From Desulfovibrio sp. UBA2564 (GTDB taxonomy: Bacteria > Desulfobacterota > Desulfovibrionia > Desulfovibrionales > Desulfovibrionaceae), in the NCBI GenBank assembly GCA_002340305.1, contig DDLU01000160.1, positions 1-6,925 of the forward strand: a stretch of DNA of 6,925 nucleotides, written 5' to 3'. Shown one piece after another: positions 1 through 5,611 of the stretch. The notes beneath the pieces were generated by a model. It ran no database searches. It was not told the DNA's origin and was given only the letters and a program-made list of their open reading frames with translations. Position 1 is the stretch's first letter, and each line of letters begins with the position of its first letter. Made by a program: the position numbers and the translations under genes.

Positions 1-331
1 CCAGCACAAATAAATAAAATTCAAGCAATAGCGTATGATTACCAACCACAGTCGATATCGGTACAAGACACATCACAGCCAGCACCAGCCAGCGAGCAAC
101 AGCTTTGCGTTTAGCAAGCGTACTACCCGCCCGAAAAATGACCACTGCCATGGAGCCATAAACAGACCACTGCAAAAACTTATGGCTCATGCCCACCAGA
201 TAAGCCAGCAGCAATGCCACAAGACATGCACATATTGACTTGGCTGCATACTTGGTCATGAATAGCCCCGGATCAATCGGTCTGATGAATATTCTATAAA
301 ATTCTGAAATTAGTTGCATATTCATAAACAT
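1..331 (-). CDS. Partial membrane protein, FUSC / aromatic acid exporter-like N-terminus
   Basis: The minus strand is open from a stop at 332-334 to the left edge, so the 3' part of the gene lies outside the window. The translation begins MFMNMQLISEFYRIFIRPID, followed by PGLFMTKYAAKS, then a strongly hydrophobic helix (CACLVALLLAYLVG), a short QW-containing turn, a second hydrophobic segment, a basic stretch (LAKRKAVARW) and a third hydrophobic segment. Hydrophobic hairpin, then an aromatic turn, then a basic stretch is how FUSC/ArAE-type inner membrane proteins begin. This assignment is by eye and tentative. Starts at 331, 325 and 319 are all possible and none has a good Shine-Dalgarno sequence. 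A start at 259 has a GGGG 7 bases upstream but would drop the RPIDPGLF segment, which looks coding. The gene is divergent from the chemoreceptor gene. The product could also be another polytopic membrane protein. Confidence 0.55.
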   Translation of the reverse strand, partial: MFMNMQLISEFYRIFIRPIDPGLFMTKYAAKSICACLVALLLAYLVGMSHKFLQWSVYGSMAVVIFRAGSTLAKRKAVARWLVLAVMCLVPISTVVGNHTLLLEFYLFVL

Positions 332-341
332 TTAAAACAGC

Positions 342-380
342 GAAAGCTAAACTTCAACTCCAATATCATAATTAGCTTTC
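342..380. repeat. 9-bp perfect inverted repeat (possible operator)
   Basis: GAAAGCTAA at 342-350 and TTAGCTTTC at 372-380 are exact reverse complements with a 21-bp spacer. Their centres are 30 bp apart, close to three helical turns. The repeat lies just upstream of the minus-strand membrane gene and about 50 bp upstream of the -35 box proposed for the chemoreceptor. Neither a T tract nor a short loop follows, so a protein-binding site is more likely than a terminator. The regulator is unknown. Confidence 0.45.
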
Positions 381-412
381 CTGCTTAACTAACGTGTTTA
401 TATTTTTATTTG

Positions 413-442
413 TTGAAACGAAAACAAAATCGGTGATATAAA
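413..442 (+). promoter_or_regulatory. Candidate sigma70 promoter of the chemoreceptor gene
   Basis: TTGAAA at 413-418 and TATAAA at 437-442 are separated by 18 bp, each one or two bases from consensus. Transcription would start near 449, giving a leader of about 64 nt before the ATG at 513. I saw no sigma28 motif of the type that often drives chemotaxis genes. Confidence 0.4.
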
Positions 443-502
443 TAACCATTAAACATTAAATATAGATAAATCACCCGAAAAAACACACAGCATCCTTATT
501 GT

Positions 503-506
503 GGAG
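503..506 (+). promoter_or_regulatory. Shine-Dalgarno site fixing the chemoreceptor start
   Basis: GGAG sits 6 bases before the ATG at 513. A GTG at 501 extends the frame by four codons, but it overlaps this GGAG and has no ribosome binding site of its own, so 513 is the better start. Confidence 0.75.
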
Positions 507-512
507 AAAGCA

Positions 513-2072
513 ATGTTTAGCAACATGAAAATAAGCACAAAAACAATTACTATCGCGTTGGCAGGTCCGGCAATAACAGCTTTCATCATGGGCTACCTGC
601 AAGTCTCATCCATCGAAACAGAAGCCCGGGATGCTATATTGAAAGAGAGCAGGACCATCGTCCAACTTGCCGAAGCATCACGGGAACAGATGAATCAAAA
701 ACTGAAGAATGGAATTCTAATGCCTTTCGAAGACATTCCGGCTGATAAAATTCTTGATGCTGTTCCGGTAATATCTGCCATCAACATTGCTATGACCAAT
801 TCTGAATCATCAGAGTACACCTTTCGGGTTCCGAAAGAATCACCCCGTAATATAGAAAACACACCGACTCCATTAGAAAGTCGAATATTAAAACAAATGA
901 AAGACAGCGGGGAAGATGAAGCCACTGTCATTGCTGATGGACAAATAAGATATTTCAAAGCCATTAGGTTAACTGAAGAATGCCTGTATTGCCACGGAGG
1001 GCCCGCCGGCAGCAGCGATGTTACAGGTGGAATTAAGGAAGGATGGAAAGTAAACGAAATTCATGGCGCATTTGAAATAATCAGTTCACTAGGCCCAGCC
1101 CAGAAACGGACAGTTTCAGCGATGATAAATGTCTCGTTATGGACTCTGGGCATTTTCGGCATCATTGCGCTCGCCGCAATCAGCCTTATCCGTAACAACG
1201 TTGCTAAGCCACTGACAGAAATCACAACCCAGACAAATAACATGAGCGGTGGAGACTTCAGTCAGAGGCTTATTGCCAAGCGCAATGACGAGGTGGGCAT
1301 TGTTAAAAACACTCTCAACACTATGATTGACAGTGTCACCGATGTTATTCGCACTGTCACCCACGCTACTGATTCCGTAAATACGGGCAGTAAAGAACTT
1401 TCTGATGCAGCGGAAAGTCTGGCAAATGGCGCAGCCAATCAAGCCTCAAGTATTCAAGAAATTGCATCAACCATGGAGGAGATGACCTCAAGCATCAACC
1501 AGAACGCCAACAATTCCAATAAAACTGCTGATATTGCGAGGCAAGCTGCTGAAGAAGCCGAAGAAAGCGGCAAGGCACTGTCACAGGCCCTTTCTGCGCT
1601 GACAGAGATATCCGATAAGATATTGGTCATTGATGACATAGCACGCCAGACAAACCTTCTGGCCTTGAACGCAGCAATTGAAGCAGCACGTGCCGGAGAA
1701 CATGGTAAAGGCTTTGCTGTAGTAGCATCAGAAGTACGCAAACTGGCAGAACGAAGCGGTGAGGCTGCTGTTGAGATCATTACTATATCCAACGCCAGCT
1801 CAAGTGTTGCAAACCACGCCGAAGAAAAACTTGCCGCTCTTGTGCCGGAAATCAAACAGACAGCAGAATATGTACAGGAAATCGCAGCAGCAAGCCGTGA
1901 GCAAAGCGAGGGCGCAACACAAGTAAATGCAGCCCTGCAACAGCTGGACAATATAATCCAGCAAAACGCTGCTGCTGCTGAAGAAATCGCCGCAACGACC
2001 AAAGAATTATCAGCCCAATCTGAACAACTTTCAGACACAGCATCTTTCTTTAAAGTAAAAGATGATTATTAG
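513..2072 (+). CDS. Methyl-accepting chemotaxis protein with c-type heme periplasmic sensor domain
   Basis: 519-residue transmembrane chemoreceptor that signals to CheA/CheW. Domains in order: short cytoplasmic N-terminus; transmembrane helix 1 at about residues 11-30; periplasmic domain at about 31-200; transmembrane helix 2 at about 201-225; HAMP linker at about 226-278; and a long coiled-coil signalling domain. The conserved hairpin tip lies at about 373-415, with DIARQTNLLALNAAIEAARA followed by GEHGKGFAVVASEVRKLAER. The periplasmic domain carries CLYCH (residues 157-161, nt 981-995), a CxxCH c-type heme attachment motif, followed by GGPAG. The fold resembles Tll0287-like (DUF3365) heme sensors. 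A heme-bearing chemoreceptor, DcrA, is known in Desulfovibrio as an oxygen/redox sensor, so a redox or gas signal is a reasonable inference here. No C-terminal NWETF-type tether for CheR/CheB is present; the protein ends FFKVKDDY. It appears to be monocistronic. Confidence 0.95.
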   Translation: MFSNMKISTKTITIALAGPAITAFIMGYLQVSSIETEARDAILKESRTIVQLAEASREQMNQKLKNGILMPFEDIPADKILDAVPVISAINIAMTNSESSEYTFRVPKESPRNIENTPTPLESRILKQMKDSGEDEATVIADGQIRYFKAIRLTEECLYCHGGPAGSSDVTGGIKEGWKVNEIHGAFEIISSLGPAQKRTVSAMINVSLWTLGIFGIIALAAISLIRNNVAKPLTEITTQTNNMSGGDFSQRLIAKRNDEVGIVKNTLNTMIDSVTDVIRTVTHATDSVNTGSKELSDAAESLANGAANQASSIQEIASTMEEMTSSINQNANNSNKTADIARQAAEEAEESGKALSQALSALTEISDKILVIDDIARQTNLLALNAAIEAARAGEHGKGFAVVASEVRKLAERSGEAAVEIITISNASSSVANHAEEKLAALVPEIKQTAEYVQEIAAASREQSEGATQVNAALQQLDNIIQQNAAAAEEIAATTKELSAQSEQLSDTASFFKVKDDY

Positions 2073-2081
2073 AAGACTTGA

Positions 2082-2108
2082 AAGGCCGGGAGCAAAACTT
2101 CCGGCCTT
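2082..2108. terminator. Hairpin terminator between convergent genes
   Basis: AAGGCCGG (2082-2089) pairs perfectly with CCGGCCTT (2101-2108). The stem continues inward through a G-T, an A-T and a G-C pair to a CAAAA loop. It lies 9 bp after the chemoreceptor stop and 16 bp beyond the convergent pfpI-like stop, so it could serve both. The T tract is short on either strand (TT on plus, TTT on minus), so efficiency is uncertain. Confidence 0.6.
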
Positions 2109-2124
2109 CAGATGTCCTTGCCTG

Positions 2125-2646
2125 CTATTTGACTGCGAGTTTGATTATTTCACGGCAGAAGGCAGGTAAATCATCCGGCTTGCGGGATGACACCTGATTG
2201 CGATCAACAACCACTTCTTCATCCACCCATATGGCCCCTGCATTCTCAAGATCATCTTTTATGCCTGGGGTAGAAGTACATTTGTAGCCGTCCATGATCT
2301 TGGCGGAAATTGGAATCCAGCCACCATGGCAAATGTGCGCTACAACTTTCCCGGCTTCGTGAATTTCACGGGTAAGCTCCAGCACCTTCGGATCACGGCG
2401 CAACTTATCCGGCGCAAATCCACCTGCGATGACCAGCAGGTCGAAATCTGCTGCATTCATATCCTCGATTGCCGCAGTTGAACGAAAAGGATATCCATTC
2501 TTACCCGTGTAGACCTCGCCGTATTCAGGTCCGGCAACGATTACTTCCGCGCCCTCTTCGATCAAACGGTAGTATGGATAAAGAAGCTCCATATCCTCAA
2601 AAACATGATCAATAAACATCAAAACACGTTTGCAGTTAAGTTTCAT
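2125..2646 (-). CDS. DJ-1/PfpI family protein (class I glutamine amidotransferase-like)
   Basis: 173 residues, the usual length for PfpI-type proteins of the DJ-1 superfamily. Hallmarks seen: FED with Glu17, the acidic residue beside the active site; the GGFAPD loop (75-80); the nucleophile elbow AHICHGG with Cys106 and His107; and STPGIKDDLENAGA near 125-138, which closely matches archaeal PfpI/PhpI. After the nucleophile the sequence is GGW rather than the common GPQ. Family members have been described as proteases, glyoxalases/deglycases and stress proteins; the substrate here cannot be told. The start at 2646 is chosen because AAGGAG lies 6 bases upstream; a start at 2673 would add nine residues that are not family-like and has no such site. 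No signal peptide, so cytoplasmic. It stands alone with its own promoter, downstream of the ABC operon terminator. Confidence 0.9.
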   Translation of the reverse strand: MKLNCKRVLMFIDHVFEDMELLYPYYRLIEEGAEVIVAGPEYGEVYTGKNGYPFRSTAAIEDMNAADFDLLVIAGGFAPDKLRRDPKVLELTREIHEAGKVVAHICHGGWIPISAKIMDGYKCTSTPGIKDDLENAGAIWVDEEVVVDRNQVSSRKPDDLPAFCREIIKLAVK

Positions 2647-2652
2647 GAATTG

Positions 2653-2658
2653 CTCCTT
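2653..2658 (-). promoter_or_regulatory. Shine-Dalgarno site fixing the PfpI-like start
   Basis: On the minus strand AAGGAG (2658 down to 2653) is followed by six bases and then the ATG at 2646. This favours the 173-residue form over the start 27 bases upstream. Confidence 0.75.
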
Positions 2659-2662
2659 CTGA

Positions 2663-2692
2663 ATTATATTCAAATATTTTTTATTCGATCAA
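2663..2692 (-). promoter_or_regulatory. Sigma70-like promoter of the PfpI-like gene
   Basis: On the minus strand TTGATC (2692-2687) and a perfect TATAAT (2668-2663) are 18 bp apart. The inferred transcription start is near 2656, at the Shine-Dalgarno site, so the leader would be very short. The promoter sits downstream of the ABC operon terminator, consistent with independent transcription. Confidence 0.5.
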
Positions 2693-2714
2693 TCCATCAA
2701 TTACCACAAATCCT

Positions 2715-2754
2715 GGCAAAAGAAGACCGCAATATCGTGAAAGATATTGCGGTC
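2715..2754 (-). terminator. Intrinsic terminator of the amino acid ABC operon
   Basis: GACCGCAATATC and GATATTGCGGTC (2725-2736 and 2743-2754) form a perfect 12-bp stem with a 6-nt loop. On the minus strand the stem is followed by TTCTTTTGCC, an interrupted T tract. It begins 25 bp beyond the ATPase gene, as expected for the operon's end. Confidence 0.85.
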
Positions 2755-2779
2755 GATAAATTGGCGGTATGTTTTGAAA

Positions 2780-3544
2780 CTAAAGTAATTTATCCATAAA
2801 CTCTTTAATACGCGGATGCTGGGTCTCGGCAGAGAAGAACTCTCCGGGAGTACCTTTGGCAATGAAATCACCAGTCTCCATGAAGATTACGGTATCAGCA
2901 ACCTCACGGGCGAAGCCCATGTTGTGGGTAACTATGACCATGGTCATGCCGTCATCAGCAAGGGAACGGATGGTATCGAAAACCTCACCGACCAGCTCCG
3001 GGTCAAGCGCGGATGTTGGCTCATCAAAAAGCATCATCTTGGGCTTCATAGCCAGTGCTCGGGCGATTGCCACACGTTGCTTCTGCCCACCGGAAAGGGT
3101 TACCGGATAGACCGTTGCACGATCAGACAGCCCTACTTTCTCAAGCATCTGCAATGCAACTTCGCGGGCTTCCTCTTTAGATTTGCCAAGTACTGTCACC
3201 TGCCCTTCCATAACGTTCTGAAGAACAGTCATGTGCGGGAAGAGGTTGAACTGCTGGAAAACCATACCGATCTCAGACCGCAAGGCGCAGAGATTCTTCT
3301 GGCAATCCAGAACCGGATTACCGTCTTTATAGATATAGCCGCAGGGATTGCCTTCGAAATGAATTTCCCCGGAATCAATGGTTTCGAGGAAGTTCATGGT
3401 CCGCAACAGGGTTGATTTACCGGACCCACTGGGACCGACAATTACTACCTTTTCGCCACGGGTAATCTTAAGGTCAATACTATTGACCGCAGTCAGGCTG
3501 CCGAACTTCTTAACGACTTTTTTAAGCTCTAAAATAGTTTCCAT
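2780..3544 (-). CDS. Polar amino acid ABC transporter, ATP-binding protein (GlnQ/HisP type)
   Basis: 254-residue ATPase that powers the transporter from the cytoplasmic face of the membrane. Motifs: Walker A GPSGSGKST (37-45), Q-loop VFQQFNLF (95-102), signature LSGGQKQR (150-157), Walker B MMLFDEPTSALDP (170-182) with catalytic Glu175, and H-loop His207 in VTHNMGFA. The segment around residues 64-90 is longer than in GlnQ and resembles the HisP-type loop. Length and motifs are those of the polar amino acid uptake family. It is the last gene of the operon: the permease stop codon TAA is followed directly by this ATG, and a GAGG Shine-Dalgarno site lies inside the permease 3' end, 6 bases before the start, so translation is probably coupled. 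The amino acid carried cannot be read from this subunit. Confidence 0.95.
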   Translation of the reverse strand: METILELKKVVKKFGSLTAVNSIDLKITRGEKVVIVGPSGSGKSTLLRTMNFLETIDSGEIHFEGNPCGYIYKDGNPVLDCQKNLCALRSEIGMVFQQFNLFPHMTVLQNVMEGQVTVLGKSKEEAREVALQMLEKVGLSDRATVYPVTLSGGQKQRVAIARALAMKPKMMLFDEPTSALDPELVGEVFDTIRSLADDGMTMVIVTHNMGFAREVADTVIFMETGDFIAKGTPGEFFSAETQHPRIKEFMDKLL

Positions 3545-4579
3545 TTAACGCCTCTCGTATACCCCGACCTTGTATTCGATCTTCTCGAAAATGAAGGTGA
3601 ATACGGAGGTAAAAATAAGATAGATGACAGCAGCCATTACCAGCACGGTCACATTGAAATATGCGTTGAACATCTGGTCCGCGGCTCGCATAAGTTCAAC
3701 CATGGCAATTGTTGAAACCAGTGCGGTGTCCTTGATCAGCGCGATGAATTCGTTGGCAATGGGCGGGATGATACGTTTGTAAGTCTGCGGAATAATTACC
3801 CGGCGCATAGTCTGGCTGTAAGTCATACCCAAAGCTTTCGCAGCTTCGGTCTGACCATCATCAATGGACTCAATACCGGCCCTGATGATCTCAGCAAGAT
3901 ATGCGGAATAGTTGATACCAAGACCGATAAGTGCCGCAGCAAGCGGTGACAGGGTAATGCCGATAGCAGGCAGACCGTAATAGATGAAGAAAAGCTGCAG
4001 TAGAAGCGGGGTACCACGGAAAAACCAGATGGTGAACCAACTGATAGCCATAAAAGGCTGCATGCGACTGATCTTACCAAGAGCGATAAAAAGACCGCCG
4101 ATGGGTGATACGATCATGGTAAAAAAGACCAGCAGCAGAGTCATGGACGCACCCTTAAGCAGATTAGGCATAAATCGCTTACAGTCCTCAAGGGTCTTCT
4201 GCCATTCAGGCTTGGTCTCACGATCAAGGGAGGTAAGGAAATTTTTTGCTTCCACGTTATCCGGATAAACCACGACAACCTGTTCTGCGTATTCACGGGC
4301 TTTACCCGGATCTTTCATGGAATAGCTGATGCGTGCAAGCTGCATGCGGGAATAAACAAACTGCCCGTCGTCTCCGTCAGGGCCGGGAGCAGGAACTTGG
4401 TTAAACAGAGACTGGGCCTGATCGATCTGACCGATGGTCAGAGCGTCACGGGCCTGCTTAAGCAGAGCATCTGCGTCTACAGCGGCTAATGATACAGCCG
4501 GAAAAATCAGAAGTGCAAACAGCAGAAAGAGCGAAGCAAATGCCCCGCTCTTTCCGAGTTTATTATTTGAATTAATCAT
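3545..4579 (-). CDS. Amino acid ABC transporter permease with N-terminal signal peptide and TPR-like periplasmic domain
   Basis: 344 residues, about 120 longer than a standard HisM/GlnP permease (roughly 220). Residues 1-32 look like a signal peptide (basic start, FASLFLLFALLIFPAVS, then LAA). Residues about 37-115 read as two TPR-like helix pairs, for example LARISYSMKDPGKAREYAEQ ending in YPDN. The permease domain begins near 136 with LLKGASMTLLLVFF, continues with WFFRGTPLLLQLFFIYYG, and has the cytoplasmic EAA loop EAAKALGMTYSQTMRRVIIP (245-264) that docks the ATPase. About five transmembrane helices are visible. HisM-type permeases have a periplasmic N-terminus, so the TPR domain should face the periplasm. 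Only one permease gene is present, so it probably works as a homodimer. The start lies 3 bp after the binding-protein stop with only a weak GGTAAG upstream, suggesting coupled translation. Confidence 0.93.
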   Translation of the reverse strand: MINSNNKLGKSGAFASLFLLFALLIFPAVSLAAVDADALLKQARDALTIGQIDQAQSLFNQVPAPGPDGDDGQFVYSRMQLARISYSMKDPGKAREYAEQVVVVYPDNVEAKNFLTSLDRETKPEWQKTLEDCKRFMPNLLKGASMTLLLVFFTMIVSPIGGLFIALGKISRMQPFMAISWFTIWFFRGTPLLLQLFFIYYGLPAIGITLSPLAAALIGLGINYSAYLAEIIRAGIESIDDGQTEAAKALGMTYSQTMRRVIIPQTYKRIIPPIANEFIALIKDTALVSTIAMVELMRAADQMFNAYFNVTVLVMAAVIYLIFTSVFTFIFEKIEYKVGVYERR

Positions 4580-4582
4580 TTC

Positions 4583-5371
4583 TTACCATTTAGCGGGGTT
4601 GGTGACATCTTCACCGAACCATTTACGGGAAATTTTGCCCATAGTACCGTCAGCAATCATTGCGTCGATAGCACCCTGTACAGCTGCACGCAGGGAATCA
4701 TCGCCCTGGCGGAAAGCGATGCCGAAAGCTTCGCTGGTGATGTAACCGGGGAGAGCAACGTATTTACCGGGACGCTGAGACATGGAGTAACGGCCTGCGA
4801 TGTTATCGACTACAACACCTTCAAGGCGACCGGACTCGAGGTCAAGCAGTGCTTTAACGTTGGTGTCGTACTCACGGATTTCCTTGGGTGCAGGCTTGAG
4901 GGATTTTGCTGCCTCAAGAGCGGGGGAGCCTTTCTGTACGCCAACAACTTTGCCGCCGAGATCTTTGTGGGCTTTGATGGACTTGGTGCCCATAGCGATA
5001 ACAGCGATCTGACCGTCCATGATGTAAGGCTTGGAAAAAGAAACGGCTTTCTCACGCTCAGGGGTGATGGTCATACCGTTCCAGATGCAGTCGAATTTCT
5101 TAGCATTCAGGGAGTGGATAACACCGGACCAAGCAGTAGGCTGCCATACGATTTTAACGCCAAGACGTTTACCAACTTCTTCAGCAGCATCAACATCAAA
5201 ACCAACGAGTTTACCATCATCAAGACGGAACCCCATGGGAGCAAAAGTGTCATCAAGACCGATTCTGAGTTTACCATCTTTCTGTACTTTTTCGAGAGAA
5301 CCGTCACCAGCCATTGCGGTGGTTGCGAATGCCAGCATCATTGCAACCATAAGAATTAATACCCTTTTCAT
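4583..5371 (-). CDS. Periplasmic amino acid-binding protein of ABC transporter (SBP family 3)
   Basis: 262 residues. A signal peptide occupies residues 1-21 (MKRVLILMVAMMLAFATTAM, then A), with cleavage before GDGS. There is no lipobox cysteine, so the protein should be soluble in the periplasm. Family 3 hallmarks: LRIGLDDTFAPMGF (35-48) with an aromatic residue for ligand stacking, GFDVDAAEEVGKRLG (57-71), NGMTITPER (98-106) whose Thr and Arg normally hold the ligand carboxylate, and Asp189 in VVVDN, which normally holds the amino group. All key positions are intact. The ligand is a polar amino acid; which one is not decidable by eye. AGGAG lies 6 bases before the ATG. It is the first gene of the operon, preceded by a long structured leader. 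Confidence 0.95.
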   Translation of the reverse strand: MKRVLILMVAMMLAFATTAMAGDGSLEKVQKDGKLRIGLDDTFAPMGFRLDDGKLVGFDVDAAEEVGKRLGVKIVWQPTAWSGVIHSLNAKKFDCIWNGMTITPEREKAVSFSKPYIMDGQIAVIAMGTKSIKAHKDLGGKVVGVQKGSPALEAAKSLKPAPKEIREYDTNVKALLDLESGRLEGVVVDNIAGRYSMSQRPGKYVALPGYITSEAFGIAFRQGDDSLRAAVQGAIDAMIADGTMGKISRKWFGEDVTNPAKW

Positions 5372-5575
5372 GCGTCACTCCTAAAAAGAAAATGTGAATT
5401 TCCGCTTCAGTATCATCAAAAAAGGCATAGCGGAAAACGCTTCCATCCTGCCTTTTAAAATTAGAAGCGATGAACGGAATAGCCCATGCGGCGCGAACTT
5501 GCAAGTTTGTATGCCCTAAAAATAGGGACTTCCACCCCTCTTTTTTGCAAAAATGTGAGGAGCATGGGCACAAAG
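5372..5575 (-). promoter_or_regulatory. Candidate structured 5' leader (riboswitch/attenuator-like) of the amino acid ABC operon
   Basis: The predicted leader of about 204 nt can form a closing stem GCCCATGC/GCATGGGC (5562-5569 with 5482-5489, 8 perfect bp). This encloses three hairpins: 5537-5560 (CCTC/GAGG around a TTTT/AAAA stem), 5514-5527 (CCCTA, 4-nt loop, TAGGG) and 5496-5507 (AACT/AGTT). Downstream lies a terminator-like hairpin (5456 to 5418). CGCTTC/GAAGCG pairing (5464-5469 with 5438-5443) and an 8-bp pairing (5399-5406 with 5429-5436) both compete with it. The layout is that of an aptamer plus expression platform. No known class was recognised and no ligand is proposed beyond the operon's substrate. 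Confidence 0.45.
5418..5456 (-). terminator. Terminator-like hairpin within the operon leader
   Basis: On the minus strand AAAAGGCA (5456-5449) pairs with TGCCTTTT (5427-5420), followed by two more T residues, giving a run of six U in RNA. Inside, AGCG and CGCT (5441-5438 and 5432-5429) add a four-base-pair inner stem. It lies 46 bp before the binding-protein start, so it would act as an attenuator rather than as a gene-end terminator. Confidence 0.5.
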
Positions 5576-5581
5576 CACACT

Positions 5582-5611
5582 ATTACACGCCATTTCTTTC
5601 GGTTATTACAA
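5582..5611 (-). promoter_or_regulatory. Candidate sigma70 promoter of the amino acid ABC operon
   Basis: On the minus strand TTGTAA (5611-5606, 4 of 6 consensus) and TGTAAT (5587-5582, 5 of 6) are 18 bp apart, putting the transcript start at about 5575. That is just before the closing stem of the structured leader, which supports the pairing of promoter and leader. TGTAATA occurs twice here (5610-5604 and 5587-5581). Confidence 0.4.

Larger units (their letters stand above)
332..512. other. AT-rich divergent intergenic region
   Basis: About 180 bases between the divergent membrane-protein gene and the chemoreceptor gene contain no credible gene. They hold a 9-bp perfect inverted repeat (342-350 and 372-380), a candidate promoter for the chemoreceptor (413-442) and its Shine-Dalgarno site (503-506). 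For the minus-strand gene a TATGAT (-10-like, 370 down to 365) lies between the repeat arms, but no good -35 box accompanies it. Confidence 0.6.

Noticed and set aside
35..238. 67-codon plus-strand open frame
   Set aside because: Its product is polar and low in complexity (rich in His, Gln, Lys) with no Shine-Dalgarno site, and it lies opposite a better membrane-protein frame on the minus strand.
501..512. GTG start for the chemoreceptor
   Set aside because: The GTG overlaps the GGAG that correctly serves the ATG at 513.
1454..2038. 194-codon minus-strand frame
   Set aside because: Antisense to the alanine/glutamate-rich signalling domain of the chemoreceptor, whose codon bias leaves the opposite frame open; product is Ser/Ala-rich with no family features.
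2647..2673. Upstream ATG start for the PfpI-like protein
   Set aside because: It lacks a Shine-Dalgarno site, falls upstream of the predicted transcript start, and adds residues outside the family core.
2816..3415. 199-codon plus-strand frame
   Set aside because: Antisense to the ABC ATPase, which has every expected motif; no ribosome binding site and no recognisable product.
5420..5476. Glutamine (glnA-type) riboswitch resemblance in the leader
   Set aside because: CGTTCATC and GGATGGAAG recall parts of the motif as I remember it, but the closing GGAACG strand and the GTAGG element are missing, so the match is not supported.
5304..5573. 89-codon minus-strand frame spanning the leader and the binding-protein start
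   Set aside because: It overlaps the signal peptide coding region in another frame and lacks a Shine-Dalgarno site; product not recognisable.
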